DNA of 64,000 bases from an uncultured Aquabacterium sp. (GTDB taxonomy: Bacteria > Pseudomonadota > Gammaproteobacteria > Burkholderiales > Burkholderiaceae_C). Below the pieces are notes generated by a model. It was not told the DNA's origin. It made no database searches and saw nothing but the letters and a program-made list of their open reading frames with translations. Position numbers and translations under genes: made by a program. Of the stretch, positions 54,191-64,000 are shown one piece after another; position 1 is the stretch's first letter; every line of letters starts with the position of its first letter. The stretch lies in the NCBI RefSeq assembly GCF_947366995.1, contig NZ_CANBCC010000001.1, positions 146,665 through 210,664 on the forward strand, given 5' to 3'.

Positions 54191-55678
54191 TCACCGATCC
54201 AGCCCGCCGAGGCACACGTACTTGGTCTCCAGGTAATCATCCAGCCCCTGGCGCGCCCCTTCACGTCCCAGGCCCGACTGCTTGACCCCGCCAAACGGCA
54301 CCTCGCAGGTCGAAATCAAGCCGGTGTTGACGCCCACCATGCCGTACTCCAGCGCTTCGCTGACGCGGAAGATGCGGCCCACGTCGCGGCTATAGAAGTA
54401 GCTCGCCAGCCCGAACTCGGTGTCGTTGGCCAGGTGAATCGCCTCGGCCTCGGTCTCGAAGCGGAAGACCGGCGCCACCGGCCCGAAGATCTCCTCCCGC
54501 GCCATGCGCATGCTCGCATCCACGTTGGCCAGCACCGTCGGCTGGTAGAACGCGCCGCCCGCCACGCTGGCCCGCGCCCCGCCGGTCAGCACGCGTGCGC
54601 CTTTGGCCAGTGCGTCGCCCATCAGCGTTTCGACCTTGTTCAGCGCCTCGGCGTCGATCAGCGGGCCTTGCACCACACCCGGCTCGAAGCCGTTGCCGAC
54701 CTTCATCTCGGCCACCCGCGCGGCCAGCTTCTCCACAAACGTCTCGTAGATGCCGGTCTGGGCGTACAGCCGGTTCGCGCACACGCAGGTCTGCCCTGCG
54801 TTGCGGTACTTGCTCACCAGCGCGCCTTCCACGGCGGCGTCCAGGTCAGCGTCGTCGAACACGATGAAGGGCGCATTGCCGCCCAGTTCGAGCGACAGCT
54901 TCTTCACGGTGGGCGCGCACTGCTGCATCAGGATGCGGCCCACCTCGGTGGAGCCCGTGAACGACAGGTGGCGCACCGTGTCACTCGCGCACAGCACCTT
55001 GCCGACCTCGATCGACTGCCGGGCGTCGGCCGTGACCACGTTCAGCACCCCGGCCGGCATGCCCGCGCGCAAGGCCAGCTCGGCCACCGCCAGCGCCGAC
55101 AAAGGGGTCGCCTCGGCCGGCTTGATCACCACCGGGCAGCCGGCTGCCAGCGCCGGAGCCACCTTGCGCGTGATCATCGCAATCGGGAAGTTCCACGGCG
55201 TGATGGCCGCGCACACGCCCACGGGCTGGCGCACCACCAGATAGCGCTTGGTCGGGTCGGTGGTCGGGATGGTCTCGCCGTAGGCGCGGCGGGCCTCTTC
55301 GGCAAACCACTCGATGAACGAGGCGCCGTAGCCCACCTCGCCGCGCGATTCGGCAAGGGGCTTGCCCTGCTCGGCGGTCATGATGCGGGCCAGGTCGTCA
55401 GCGTGCTGGTGCAACAGGTGGAACCACTTCATCAGGATGGCGCCGCGGGCCTTGGCCGTCAGCGCCCGCCAGGCCGGCCACGCGGCGTCGGCTGCCGCCA
55501 CGGCGCCTTCGGTGTCCGATGCCCCCAGGTTGGCGACCTCGGCCAGCAGGGCGCCCGTGGCCGGGTCGTGCACGGCGAAGCGGCTGGTGCCGTCCACCCA
55601 CTGGCCGTTGACGAGGGCCTCGGTCTTCAACAGCGTCGGGTCTTGCAGCGAGGCCAGGGGCGAGGCGATGGCATCCAT
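54191..55678 (-). CDS. gabD: NADP-dependent succinate-semialdehyde dehydrogenase GabD
   Basis: 495 residues from ATG 55678. Aldehyde dehydrogenase superfamily: ITPWNFPIAMITRKVAPALA, catalytic Glu in LSLELGGNAPFIVF, catalytic Cys in NAGQTCVCANR, and GVKQSGLGREGARQGLDDYL, matching the GabD/SSADH group. Oxidises succinate semialdehyde to succinate. A longer upstream frame exists but lacks homology. No GABA transaminase lies nearby. Confidence 0.9.
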   Translation of the reverse strand: MDAIASPLASLQDPTLLKTEALVNGQWVDGTSRFAVHDPATGALLAEVANLGASDTEGAVAAADAAWPAWRALTAKARGAILMKWFHLLHQHADDLARIMTAEQGKPLAESRGEVGYGASFIEWFAEEARRAYGETIPTTDPTKRYLVVRQPVGVCAAITPWNFPIAMITRKVAPALAAGCPVVIKPAEATPLSALAVAELALRAGMPAGVLNVVTADARQSIEVGKVLCASDTVRHLSFTGSTEVGRILMQQCAPTVKKLSLELGGNAPFIVFDDADLDAAVEGALVSKYRNAGQTCVCANRLYAQTGIYETFVEKLAARVAEMKVGNGFEPGVVQGPLIDAEALNKVETLMGDALAKGARVLTGGARASVAGGAFYQPTVLANVDASMRMAREEIFGPVAPVFRFETEAEAIHLANDTEFGLASYFYSRDVGRIFRVSEALEYGMVGVNTGLISTCEVPFGGVKQSGLGREGARQGLDDYLETKYVCLGGLDR

Positions 55679-55735
55679 GGTGTGGCTCCGTGACAGGTCT
55701 TGATGGCGGGCCATCATAGGGGGCGGCCCGAAATC

Positions 55736-55741
55736 TATAAT
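55736..55741 (+). promoter_or_regulatory. Candidate -10 of alaS
   Basis: A perfect TATAAT 85 bases before the alaS ATG, in the divergent gabD-alaS gap. No clear -35 at 17 bases. The implied leader is about 80 nt. Confidence 0.5.
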
Positions 55742-55826
55742 CAGGGGCTTCGCTGAGCCCTGCCCGCGAGGTGGATTGCTGTTGCACGCCGCCCCCTGGC
55801 GCCCAGCCCTAAGAGAAAGACCCCGG

Positions 55827-58454
<2,628 letters not shown>

Positions 58455-58482
58455 TCTTGCGCGGAACCCTGGCCGGATCACC

Positions 58483-58506
58483 AAGCGCCCTCCGGGGCGC
58501 TTTTTT
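58483..58506 (+). terminator. Intrinsic terminator after alaS
   Basis: AAGCGCCC-TCCG-GGGCGCTT then TTTT. Perfect 8-bp stem and a T run, 28 bases after the alaS stop. Confidence 0.9.
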
Positions 58507-58646
58507 CATGGTGACGCGGGTTTGAACCACCGCCGCGACGGCAATTTGTCAGGCAGGAATCCTTCGGGTCGCGCAGCATCCTGTCGCGCAGGCAGCGATG
58601 TTCCTAAAGTAAGGGCTAACAAGAACCCCTTCTGAGGCAGACGCAC

Positions 58647-59540
58647 ATGAGCACCGCAACGACCAAAGCCACCGCCAAGCACCCGATCGTGCCGCGCCTG
58701 AAGCTGCAGTTCGGTCTGGATGGCGACATTCCGAAGTATTGGATGGGTGGGGACGCCTTCCAGTCGCGTTTCTGGGACGCGTTGTCCATCATTTTCCCGC
58801 CCGGCGAAAAGTACTTCATGAACTGCGTGCGCGACTTCCGCGACCAGATTTCCGACCCCAAGCTGCTGCAGGAAATCAAGGATTTCAACCTGCAGGAAGC
58901 GCAGCACAGCATGGTCCATCGCCAGGACAACGACCGCCTGCGCAAGCAGGGCATTGATGTCGATCGCCTCACGGCCTATGTGGACAACATGCTGAACCGC
59001 GACTACCGGTCGAAGTACAGCAAGGGCTACAACCTGGCTGTCACCTCGGCGCTGGAGCACTTCACGTCCATCATTGCGCACAGCCTGTTCGACAAGCGCG
59101 ACATCATGAAGCACGCCGATCCCCGGGTGCGCGCCATGTACAACTGGCACGCCATCGAAGAGGTGGAGCACAAGGGCGTGGCCTACGACGTGATGGAGGA
59201 TTACGCCAAGGTGGGCTATTTCAAGCGCATCTGGGCGTTGGTGCATGCAACCGTGATGTTTCCGGTGACGATTCATTACGTCCAGCACGCCTTGCTGAAG
59301 CAGGATGGTTTCACCGGGTGGCAGCGGCTGAAGCTGTCGGCAAAGGGCCTGGTGTGGATGTTCAAGCCGGGCGGTCTGTTGCAGCCCATGGCCAAGGCCT
59401 ACTGGCAGTACTACAAGCCGGGCTACCACCCCTGGCAGGAGACGGAGCAGCCGGGCTACGACCAGTGGCTCGCGGCCTTCAACGCCAGTGGCGATCCGGT
59501 CAAGGCCAGCGAGCAGACCCGCATGGCACTTGCCCTCTGA
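58647..59540 (+). CDS. PF10118-type predicted metal-dependent hydrolase, copy 1
   Basis: 297 residues. Matches the COG3687/PF10118 family. Candidate metal ligands are QEAQHSMVH (ExxH), ALEHFTS, and WHAIEEVEHKGVAYD (second ExxH plus His), a spacing reminiscent of diiron ferritin-like oxygenases; that fold is my inference. A GAGG site lies before the ATG. The real substrate is unknown. Closely related to the next gene. Confidence 0.82.
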   Translation: MSTATTKATAKHPIVPRLKLQFGLDGDIPKYWMGGDAFQSRFWDALSIIFPPGEKYFMNCVRDFRDQISDPKLLQEIKDFNLQEAQHSMVHRQDNDRLRKQGIDVDRLTAYVDNMLNRDYRSKYSKGYNLAVTSALEHFTSIIAHSLFDKRDIMKHADPRVRAMYNWHAIEEVEHKGVAYDVMEDYAKVGYFKRIWALVHATVMFPVTIHYVQHALLKQDGFTGWQRLKLSAKGLVWMFKPGGLLQPMAKAYWQYYKPGYHPWQETEQPGYDQWLAAFNASGDPVKASEQTRMALAL

Positions 59541-59575
59541 TCCACACGCTTCTCTTCTCGCTCCTATTGCGATTC

Positions 59576-59601
59576 AAGGCCCTTCGGGGCCTTCTTTTTT
59601 T
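59576..59601 (+). terminator. Intrinsic terminator between the PF10118 genes
   Basis: AAGGCCC-TTCG-GGGCCTT followed by C and seven T. Perfect 7-bp stem with a stable TTCG loop, 36 bases after copy 1. Copy 2 therefore probably has its own promoter. Confidence 0.9.
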
Positions 59602-59755
59602 GCAACGCCGCCAAGGGGGCAAGCGCGCCATCAGGGAAAGTCCCTGCCTGCCCATGTCGCAGCGGAAACCTTGCTGTCACGCCTCATCCTGTGTGTCAGC
59701 AGGGTCATTTTTCAGAATGCAGCCATTGCACTTCATCACGCCAGAGAGGCATGAC

Positions 59756-60643
59756 ATGACCACGAAGCACCCTGCCATGCACCCCATCGTGCCGCGCGAG
59801 CGCCTCGACTTCCAGCTCGACCATGCGGACATTCCGAAGTACTGGTTTGGCGGCGACCCGTTCAAGACCCGCCTGTTCGACGCCATGTCGATCATCTTCC
59901 CGCCGGGCGAGAAGTTTTTCATGACCTGCGTGCGCGATTTCCGCGATCAGATCTCCGACCGCCAGCTGCTCGACGAGATCAAGGGCTTCAACCGTCAGGA
60001 GGCCCAGCACAGCATGGTGCACAACCAGTACAACGAGCGTCTGCGCCAGCAGGGCATTGACGTGGATCGCCTCACCAAGTGGCTGGATGACCTGCTGTTC
60101 ACCAACTACCGCGGCCGCTTCAGCCGTGGCTACACGCTGGCCATCACCTGCGCGCTCGAGCATTTCACGTCCATCGGCGCGCACACCCTGTTCGACCAGC
60201 GCGACATCATGAAAGAGGCGGACCCGCGCGTGCGTGCCATGTACGCCTGGCATGCCATCGAGGAAGTCGAGCACAAGGGTGTGGCGTACGACGTGATGGA
60301 GGACTACGCCAAGGTCGGCTACGCCAAGCGCATTGCCGCCATGCTGCACACCACGGTCATGTTCCCGTTCACCATCCACTACTTCTGCGACCAGATGCTG
60401 AAGATGGACGGGTTCTCGTGGTGGGAGCGCCGGAAGATGCACGCCAAGGGCATGTGGTGGCTGCTCAAGCCGTCCGGCCTGCTTGCTCCGCTGGTGCGGC
60501 ACTACTTCCCGTACTACCGTGTCGGGTTCCACCCCTGGCAGGAAACCGAGCAGCCGGGCTACGACCAGTGGCTGTCTGCGTTCAGCGTCAACCGCGACCC
60601 CGTCGAGGCAAGCGAGCTGATGCGCGCTGCCCTGGTGCGCTGA
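59756..60643 (+). CDS. PF10118-type predicted metal-dependent hydrolase, copy 2
   Basis: 295 residues, strongly similar to copy 1 over the whole length (shared FPPGEK, FMxCVRDFRDQISD, QEAQHSMVH, WHAIEEVEHKGVAYDVMEDY, HPWQETEQPGYDQWL). ATG 59756 follows a GAGAGG site; an ATG at 59751 is immediately stopped. All candidate metal residues of copy 1 are kept. It is followed by an AraC-family regulator. Confidence 0.83.
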   Translation: MTTKHPAMHPIVPRERLDFQLDHADIPKYWFGGDPFKTRLFDAMSIIFPPGEKFFMTCVRDFRDQISDRQLLDEIKGFNRQEAQHSMVHNQYNERLRQQGIDVDRLTKWLDDLLFTNYRGRFSRGYTLAITCALEHFTSIGAHTLFDQRDIMKEADPRVRAMYAWHAIEEVEHKGVAYDVMEDYAKVGYAKRIAAMLHTTVMFPFTIHYFCDQMLKMDGFSWWERRKMHAKGMWWLLKPSGLLAPLVRHYFPYYRVGFHPWQETEQPGYDQWLSAFSVNRDPVEASELMRAALVR

Positions 60644-60681
60644 CGGATTCCCCGACGCCCGTCCTCTGAACTGGTTAGACT

Positions 60682-60708
60682 TCGGCACACTCATTGGGAG
60701 TGTGCCGA
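60682..60708 (+). terminator. Perfect 11-bp hairpin just before the first AraC gene
   Basis: TCGGCACACTC and GAGTGTGCCGA around the loop ATTGG, followed by TTTCGTTTATG. It can serve as the terminator of copy 2 or as a translation/operator element of the regulator, since its end is 8 bases from the ATG. Confidence 0.6.
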
Positions 60709-60716
60709 TTTCGTTT

Positions 60717-61787
60717 ATGCGTATTCCCCTTCCACCAGCCATGCTCGAGGCGCTGGGCATCCGGCCCATCCCGCTGTTCATGCTCTCGAGCTGGATCAAG
60801 GCCGCGGCCAAGTGCGGCTTCAACGTGCAGCCGCTCTTCAAGGAAGCGGGCATCACCATCGACCTGATTCGCCTCGAAGAGGCGCGCGTCTCGCCGCTGC
60901 AGATGGTGTCCGTGCTGGAGCAGTGCGTCGCGATGTCGCCTGACAAGTACTTTCCGCTGGTGCTGGGCGACACGTTCGCCTTTGAATCGCTTCCCGAGTT
61001 CGAGACGCTGCTGACCACCAGCCCCACGCTGCGCGACGCGCTCAACGCCGCGAAGATCGCGCGCAAGGTCGTGCTGCCCTGGATCACCATCGAGCTGGAA
61101 GAGCAGGGCGACGAAGCCCGTGTCGTCATCGGATTCGATGTGCCGGTGCCTGACATCGGCCGGTTCGGGTTGCCGTTGCACCTGGTGACCCACGCGATCA
61201 TGGCCTGCGTGCGCAAGTTCGGCCGCAATCTCGTGGGCCACGAAGAGAACTTCCGCGAGGTGCGTTTCAAGATTGCGGAGGACGAGACCCCGCATGCAGC
61301 GCAGATCCGCGCTTTCTTCCCGGAAGGCATGGTTCGCTTCGGGCAAAAGGAAGACGCCCTGGTGTTCGATCGGCATGCGCTGGACGTCCAGCTTGAGGGG
61401 GCGTTCCCGGCGTTGCATCAGCAGGCGCAGCAGCTCGCCGAGCAGCGTCTGGGCAAGGAGACGCGCCGCCAGGGGGTGGCCGCCGAGGTGGAGGAGCTCA
61501 TCGCCCGTGATCCTGCGCTGCTGGCGCTGGGGGTGGAAGACATGGCCGACCGCCTGAACCTGCATCCGCGCACCTTGCAGAGGCGCCTCAAGGACGAGAA
61601 CGACAGCTACCTGGGCGTCCAGGCGCGCATGCGCCACCGGCTGGCATGTGAATGGCTCAAGCGGGGCGAGGTCTCCATCGACGACATCAGCGTGCGCCTC
61701 GGCTTCTCCGATCGGCGCGCGTTCACGGCAGCCTTCAAGCGCTGGGAGGGATGCACGCCAAGCGCCTGGCGCGAACGGCAGGTGTGA
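60717..61787 (+). CDS. AraC-family regulator 1 (PF12625-type ligand domain)
   Basis: 356 residues from ATG 60717; a GTG at 60702 lies inside the hairpin. N-terminal ~200 residues resemble the arabinose-binding-like PF12625 domain (SWIKAAAKCGFNVQPLFKEA, FPLVLGDTFAFESLPEFETL). C-terminal AraC helix-turn-helix pair: MADRLNLHPRTLQRRLKDEN and SIDDISVRLGFSDRRAFTAA. This group often controls fatty-acid or hydrophobic-compound catabolism; the link to the hydrolases is by position. Confidence 0.87.
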   Translation: MRIPLPPAMLEALGIRPIPLFMLSSWIKAAAKCGFNVQPLFKEAGITIDLIRLEEARVSPLQMVSVLEQCVAMSPDKYFPLVLGDTFAFESLPEFETLLTTSPTLRDALNAAKIARKVVLPWITIELEEQGDEARVVIGFDVPVPDIGRFGLPLHLVTHAIMACVRKFGRNLVGHEENFREVRFKIAEDETPHAAQIRAFFPEGMVRFGQKEDALVFDRHALDVQLEGAFPALHQQAQQLAEQRLGKETRRQGVAAEVEELIARDPALLALGVEDMADRLNLHPRTLQRRLKDENDSYLGVQARMRHRLACEWLKRGEVSIDDISVRLGFSDRRAFTAAFKRWEGCTPSAWRERQV

Positions 61788-61823
61788 AAACAAGGCCGTT
61801 TGATCTTGTAACGCGCGTAGTCG

Positions 61824-61851
61824 AAAGGGCCCTTCAGGGGCCCTTTGTTTT
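61824..61851 (+). terminator. Intrinsic terminator after AraC regulator 1
   Basis: AAAGGGCCC-TTCAG-GGGCCCTTT followed by GTTTT. Perfect 9-bp stem, 36 bases after the stop. Confidence 0.85.
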
Positions 61852-62011
61852 GCGCGATTTCTCCCGCACCGAGGGAAACCACCGGGTACCAGTGCCGAGA
61901 TTCGGCCACTGGGATGGGGGGATTGGCGCCTTTTGCTCCGAAATGGCGCGCAAAATTCCTTGGCTGGCACCAGGGCAGGGCCTAAATTCAGACACACGGA
62001 AAAGCCCTTCG

Positions 62012-62030
62012 GCGTCGTCTGTAACGACGC
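62012..62030. promoter_or_regulatory. Perfect inverted repeat upstream of AraC regulator 2
   Basis: GCGTCGT-CTGTA-ACGACGC, 68 bases before the ATG. It is nested within a wider inverted pair ATTCAG (61986-61991) and CTGAAT (62030-62035). Candidate operator. The rest of the 311-base gap between the regulator genes (61788-62098) holds only the terminator at 61824; no small gene was seen. Confidence 0.5.
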
Positions 62031-62098
62031 TGAATCTGGTGGTTTTCGTTGTCAGATATGCCACCCGACCTTACTGTATCGACCTGAACAGGACTGCC

Positions 62099-63154
62099 AT
62101 GCAAGCCACGCAAGCACCCCGCACCACCTTGTCGTCCGTTCCTCTGCCGGCCCTCGGGAGCTGGCGCCAGGCCGCATCTGTCTGCGGCTTTCCGGTCGAA
62201 CAAGCCCTCTCCGAAGCCGGCATCGGCCCGCATGACAAGCTGCAGGCGCAGATGCGGGTGACCCCGGATGCCCTGCTCAAGGCGTTCTCGCGCTGTGTGG
62301 AAAGCGCCAAAGGTCGACATTTCCCCTTCGTGCTGGGCGACTGCTTCGTGTTCGAGCACTACGCCGAGTTCGATGCCTTCATCGCATCGTGCTCCACCGT
62401 GCGCGATATCCTCGAACTGGCAGGCTGGGCCCGCGAGCTGCTGACACCCTGGATGGAGCTGCGCCTTGACGAGTTCAACGCCGAAGCCCACCTGCGCGTC
62501 GAGATGACCGTGCCCCATGCTGACAGCGCCAAACTCGCACCCGTGCGGGAGGTCATGCTGGCCGCGGTCTACCAGCTGATCACCCGTGCAACCCGTGAGC
62601 CGCAATGGCTGCTGTCGGTGCGTGTGTCGGGTCCGAAGCCGGAGTACGCGCAGGAATTCAGTGACCACTTCCGCGTGCCAGTGTTCTTCGACGAAGGCAT
62701 GGATGCGCTGGTGATGGACCGCCGTTGGCTCGACGCGCCGCTGCGCACTCCCGTACCGCAGGTGCTGACCCGTGCCCGTCAGATGATCGAGCGCCGGCTG
62801 AGCCAGGAGGGCGGCACCCGCCGCGTGGTGGACGAGGTGCGCTGGGCGCTCGAGCGCCGTCCCGAACTGCTGCGTGAGGGGCTGGACGCCACCGCGTCTG
62901 CACTGGGCCTGCACCCGCGCACGCTGCAGCGCAGGCTGCAGTCCGAAGGCATGAAGTACGTCGACATTCAGTCTGAAGCCAAGCTGCACCGCGCCCGTGT
63001 GATGCTCAAGCGCCGGGCCATCAGCATGGAGTCCATCAGCACCGAGCTGGGCTTCTCGGACCGCCGAGCCTTCACTTTTGCTTTCAAGCGCTGGACCGGC
63101 CTGTCGCCCAGCGCCTATCGCAACCAGCTGAACGCCGTGGGCGTGGCGCGCTGA
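62099..63154 (+). CDS. AraC-family regulator 2 (PF12625-type ligand domain)
   Basis: 351 residues. Same architecture as regulator 1: N-terminal PF12625-like region (GSWRQAASVCGFPVEQALSE, FPFVLGDCFVFEHYAEF) and C-terminal helix-turn-helix pair (ALGLHPRTLQRRLQSEGMKY, SISTELGFSDRRAFTFAFKR). ATG 62099; the upstream continuation of the frame has no homology. Own promoter region with inverted repeats. Confidence 0.87.
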   Translation: MQATQAPRTTLSSVPLPALGSWRQAASVCGFPVEQALSEAGIGPHDKLQAQMRVTPDALLKAFSRCVESAKGRHFPFVLGDCFVFEHYAEFDAFIASCSTVRDILELAGWARELLTPWMELRLDEFNAEAHLRVEMTVPHADSAKLAPVREVMLAAVYQLITRATREPQWLLSVRVSGPKPEYAQEFSDHFRVPVFFDEGMDALVMDRRWLDAPLRTPVPQVLTRARQMIERRLSQEGGTRRVVDEVRWALERRPELLREGLDATASALGLHPRTLQRRLQSEGMKYVDIQSEAKLHRARVMLKRRAISMESISTELGFSDRRAFTFAFKRWTGLSPSAYRNQLNAVGVAR

Positions 63155-63226
63155 AGCCGCCTTTTTGGGCAGGCCCGGGCGAGGGCCGAGCGGTCCGGAG
63201 TGCCGGGGCCTGATAGAGTCCCGGCC

Positions 63227-64000
63227 ATGTCAGATCGCAATGAGCTCCAAGGCCGGCACATCGTGCTGGGCCTGACCGGCGGCATCGCCTGCTACAAGTC
63301 GGCCGAACTCGTCCGACTGCTCGTCAAGGCCGGTGCCACCGTCCAGGTCGTCATGACCGAGGCCGCCGAGGCCTTCATCACCCCGGTCACCTTCCAGGCC
63401 CTGTCTGGCCGCCCGGTCTTCACGAGCCAGTGGGATGCGCGCCCCGACAACAACATGGCGCACATCAACCTCGGGCGCGAGGCCGATGCCATCGTCATTG
63501 CGCCGGCCAGTGCCGACTTCATGGCGCGCCTGGCGACTGGTCGCGCCGACGAACTGCTGAGCCTGACCTGTCTTGCGCGTCCGCGCGAGCACACCGCCTT
63601 GCTGGTGGCCCCCGCCATGAACCGTGAGATGTGGTCCCATCCGGCCACGCAACGCAACGTGGCCACGCTGCAAGCCGACGGCACCCTGATTCTCGGTCCC
63701 GGTTGCGGCGACCAGGCGTGTGGCGAAACGGGCGACGGCCGCATGCTGGAGCCCGAAGCGCTCCGCGATGCGGTGATCACGCACTTCCAGCCCAAGGTGC
63801 TGGCGGGCCGCAAGGTGCTGATCACGGCAGGCCCCACTTTCGAGCCGATCGACCCGGTGCGGGGCATCACCAACCATTCCAGCGGCAAGATGGGCTTTGC
63901 GCTGGCCCGCGCGGCCCAGGAGGCCGGTGCCGACGTCACGCTCGTGGCCGGGCCAGTGCACCTGCCGACGCCGCAGGGCGTGCGCCGCATCGACGTGATG
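63227..64000 (+). CDS. coaBC: Coenzyme A biosynthesis bifunctional protein CoaBC (start only)
   Basis: 258 residues inside the window, cut off by the right edge (full length about 400). N-terminal CoaC decarboxylase: [20 protein letters not shown], conserved His in [28 protein letters not shown] and GCGDQACGE. CoaB begins near [20 protein letters not shown] with NHSSGKMG. Makes 4'-phosphopantetheine from pantothenate phosphate and Cys. TAGAGT ends 7 bases before the ATG with no ribosome site. Confidence 0.95.
   Translation, partial: MSDRNELQGRHIVLGLTGGIACYKSAELVRLLVKAGATVQVVMTEAAEAFITPVTFQALSGRPVFTSQWDARPDNNMAHINLGREADAIVIAPASADFMARLATGRADELLSLTCLARPREHTALLVAPAMNREMWSHPATQRNVATLQADGTLILGPGCGDQACGETGDGRMLEPEALRDAVITHFQPKVLAGRKVLITAGPTFEPIDPVRGITNHSSGKMGFALARAAQEAGADVTLVAGPVHLPTPQGVRRIDVM

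Overview
The window is chromosomal DNA of a G+C-rich betaproteobacterium, most likely of the order Burkholderiales (Rubrivivax/Leptothrix/Aquabacterium-like rather than Burkholderia itself). This rests on codon use, on gene orders typical of that group (yciB-bolA-PPIase, surE-pcm-nlpD-rlmD, recJ beside an rpfE-like gene and lolCD) and on protein sequences recalled from those families. No insertion sequence, prophage, CRISPR array or rRNA operon was seen. Coding density is very high and many neighbouring genes overlap by 1-20 bases.

Layout: (1) 1-2196, the end of an RND efflux pump gene converging on srkA. (2) 2236-15255, a flagellar block: flgBCDEFGHIJKL plus an EAL-like/HDOD signalling gene on the minus strand, and flgA and flgM-flgN on the plus strand. 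flgMN has a near-perfect sigma-28 promoter. (3) 15292-23298, housekeeping: recJ, an rpfE-like gene, a lolC-DUF2189-DUF2788-lolD-tatD run and a general porin. (4) 23436-29691, a uracil/hypoxanthine-type DNA glycosylase, a spermidine-synthase-like protein, a lone GspE/PilB-type ATPase and a two-component pair. (5) 29896-35690, surE-pcm-nlpD-rlmD (no rpoS), a chalcone-isomerase-like protein and xerD. (6) 35712-46940, a complete nitrous-oxide reduction locus. On the minus strand it runs DUF2946-nosZ-nosR-nosD-nosF-nosY-nosL-NosL-like-CopD-like. Divergently it has a lipoprotein cytochrome c and the ApbE-type flavinyl transferase nosX. A palindromic FNR/DNR-type site lies between the two arms. (7) 46951-49891, a nitric-oxide detoxification module: DUF3079 gene, hmp with an NsrR-type operator, nsrR, and a DUF455 gene. 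(8) 49919-58454, uppP, msrB, yciB, bolA, a PPIase, trmB, tRNA-Gly(CCC), gabD-type dehydrogenase and alaS. (9) 58647-63154, two closely related PF10118-type metal proteins followed by two AraC-family regulators. (10) the start of coaBC at the right edge.

Functionally the cell appears motile and able to respire N2O to N2 while guarding itself against NO. The nos locus encodes the reductase (NosZ), its FMN/Fe-S electron-transfer protein (NosR), the flavinyl transferase (NosX), the maturation ABC system (NosDFY) and copper proteins (NosL, a second NosL-like protein, DUF2946). An NsrR-Hmp circuit sits directly beside it. The least understood parts are the PF10118 pair with its two AraC regulators, the DUF2946 and DUF3079 cysteine-rich small proteins next to the N-oxide genes, and the two small membrane proteins inside the lol operon.
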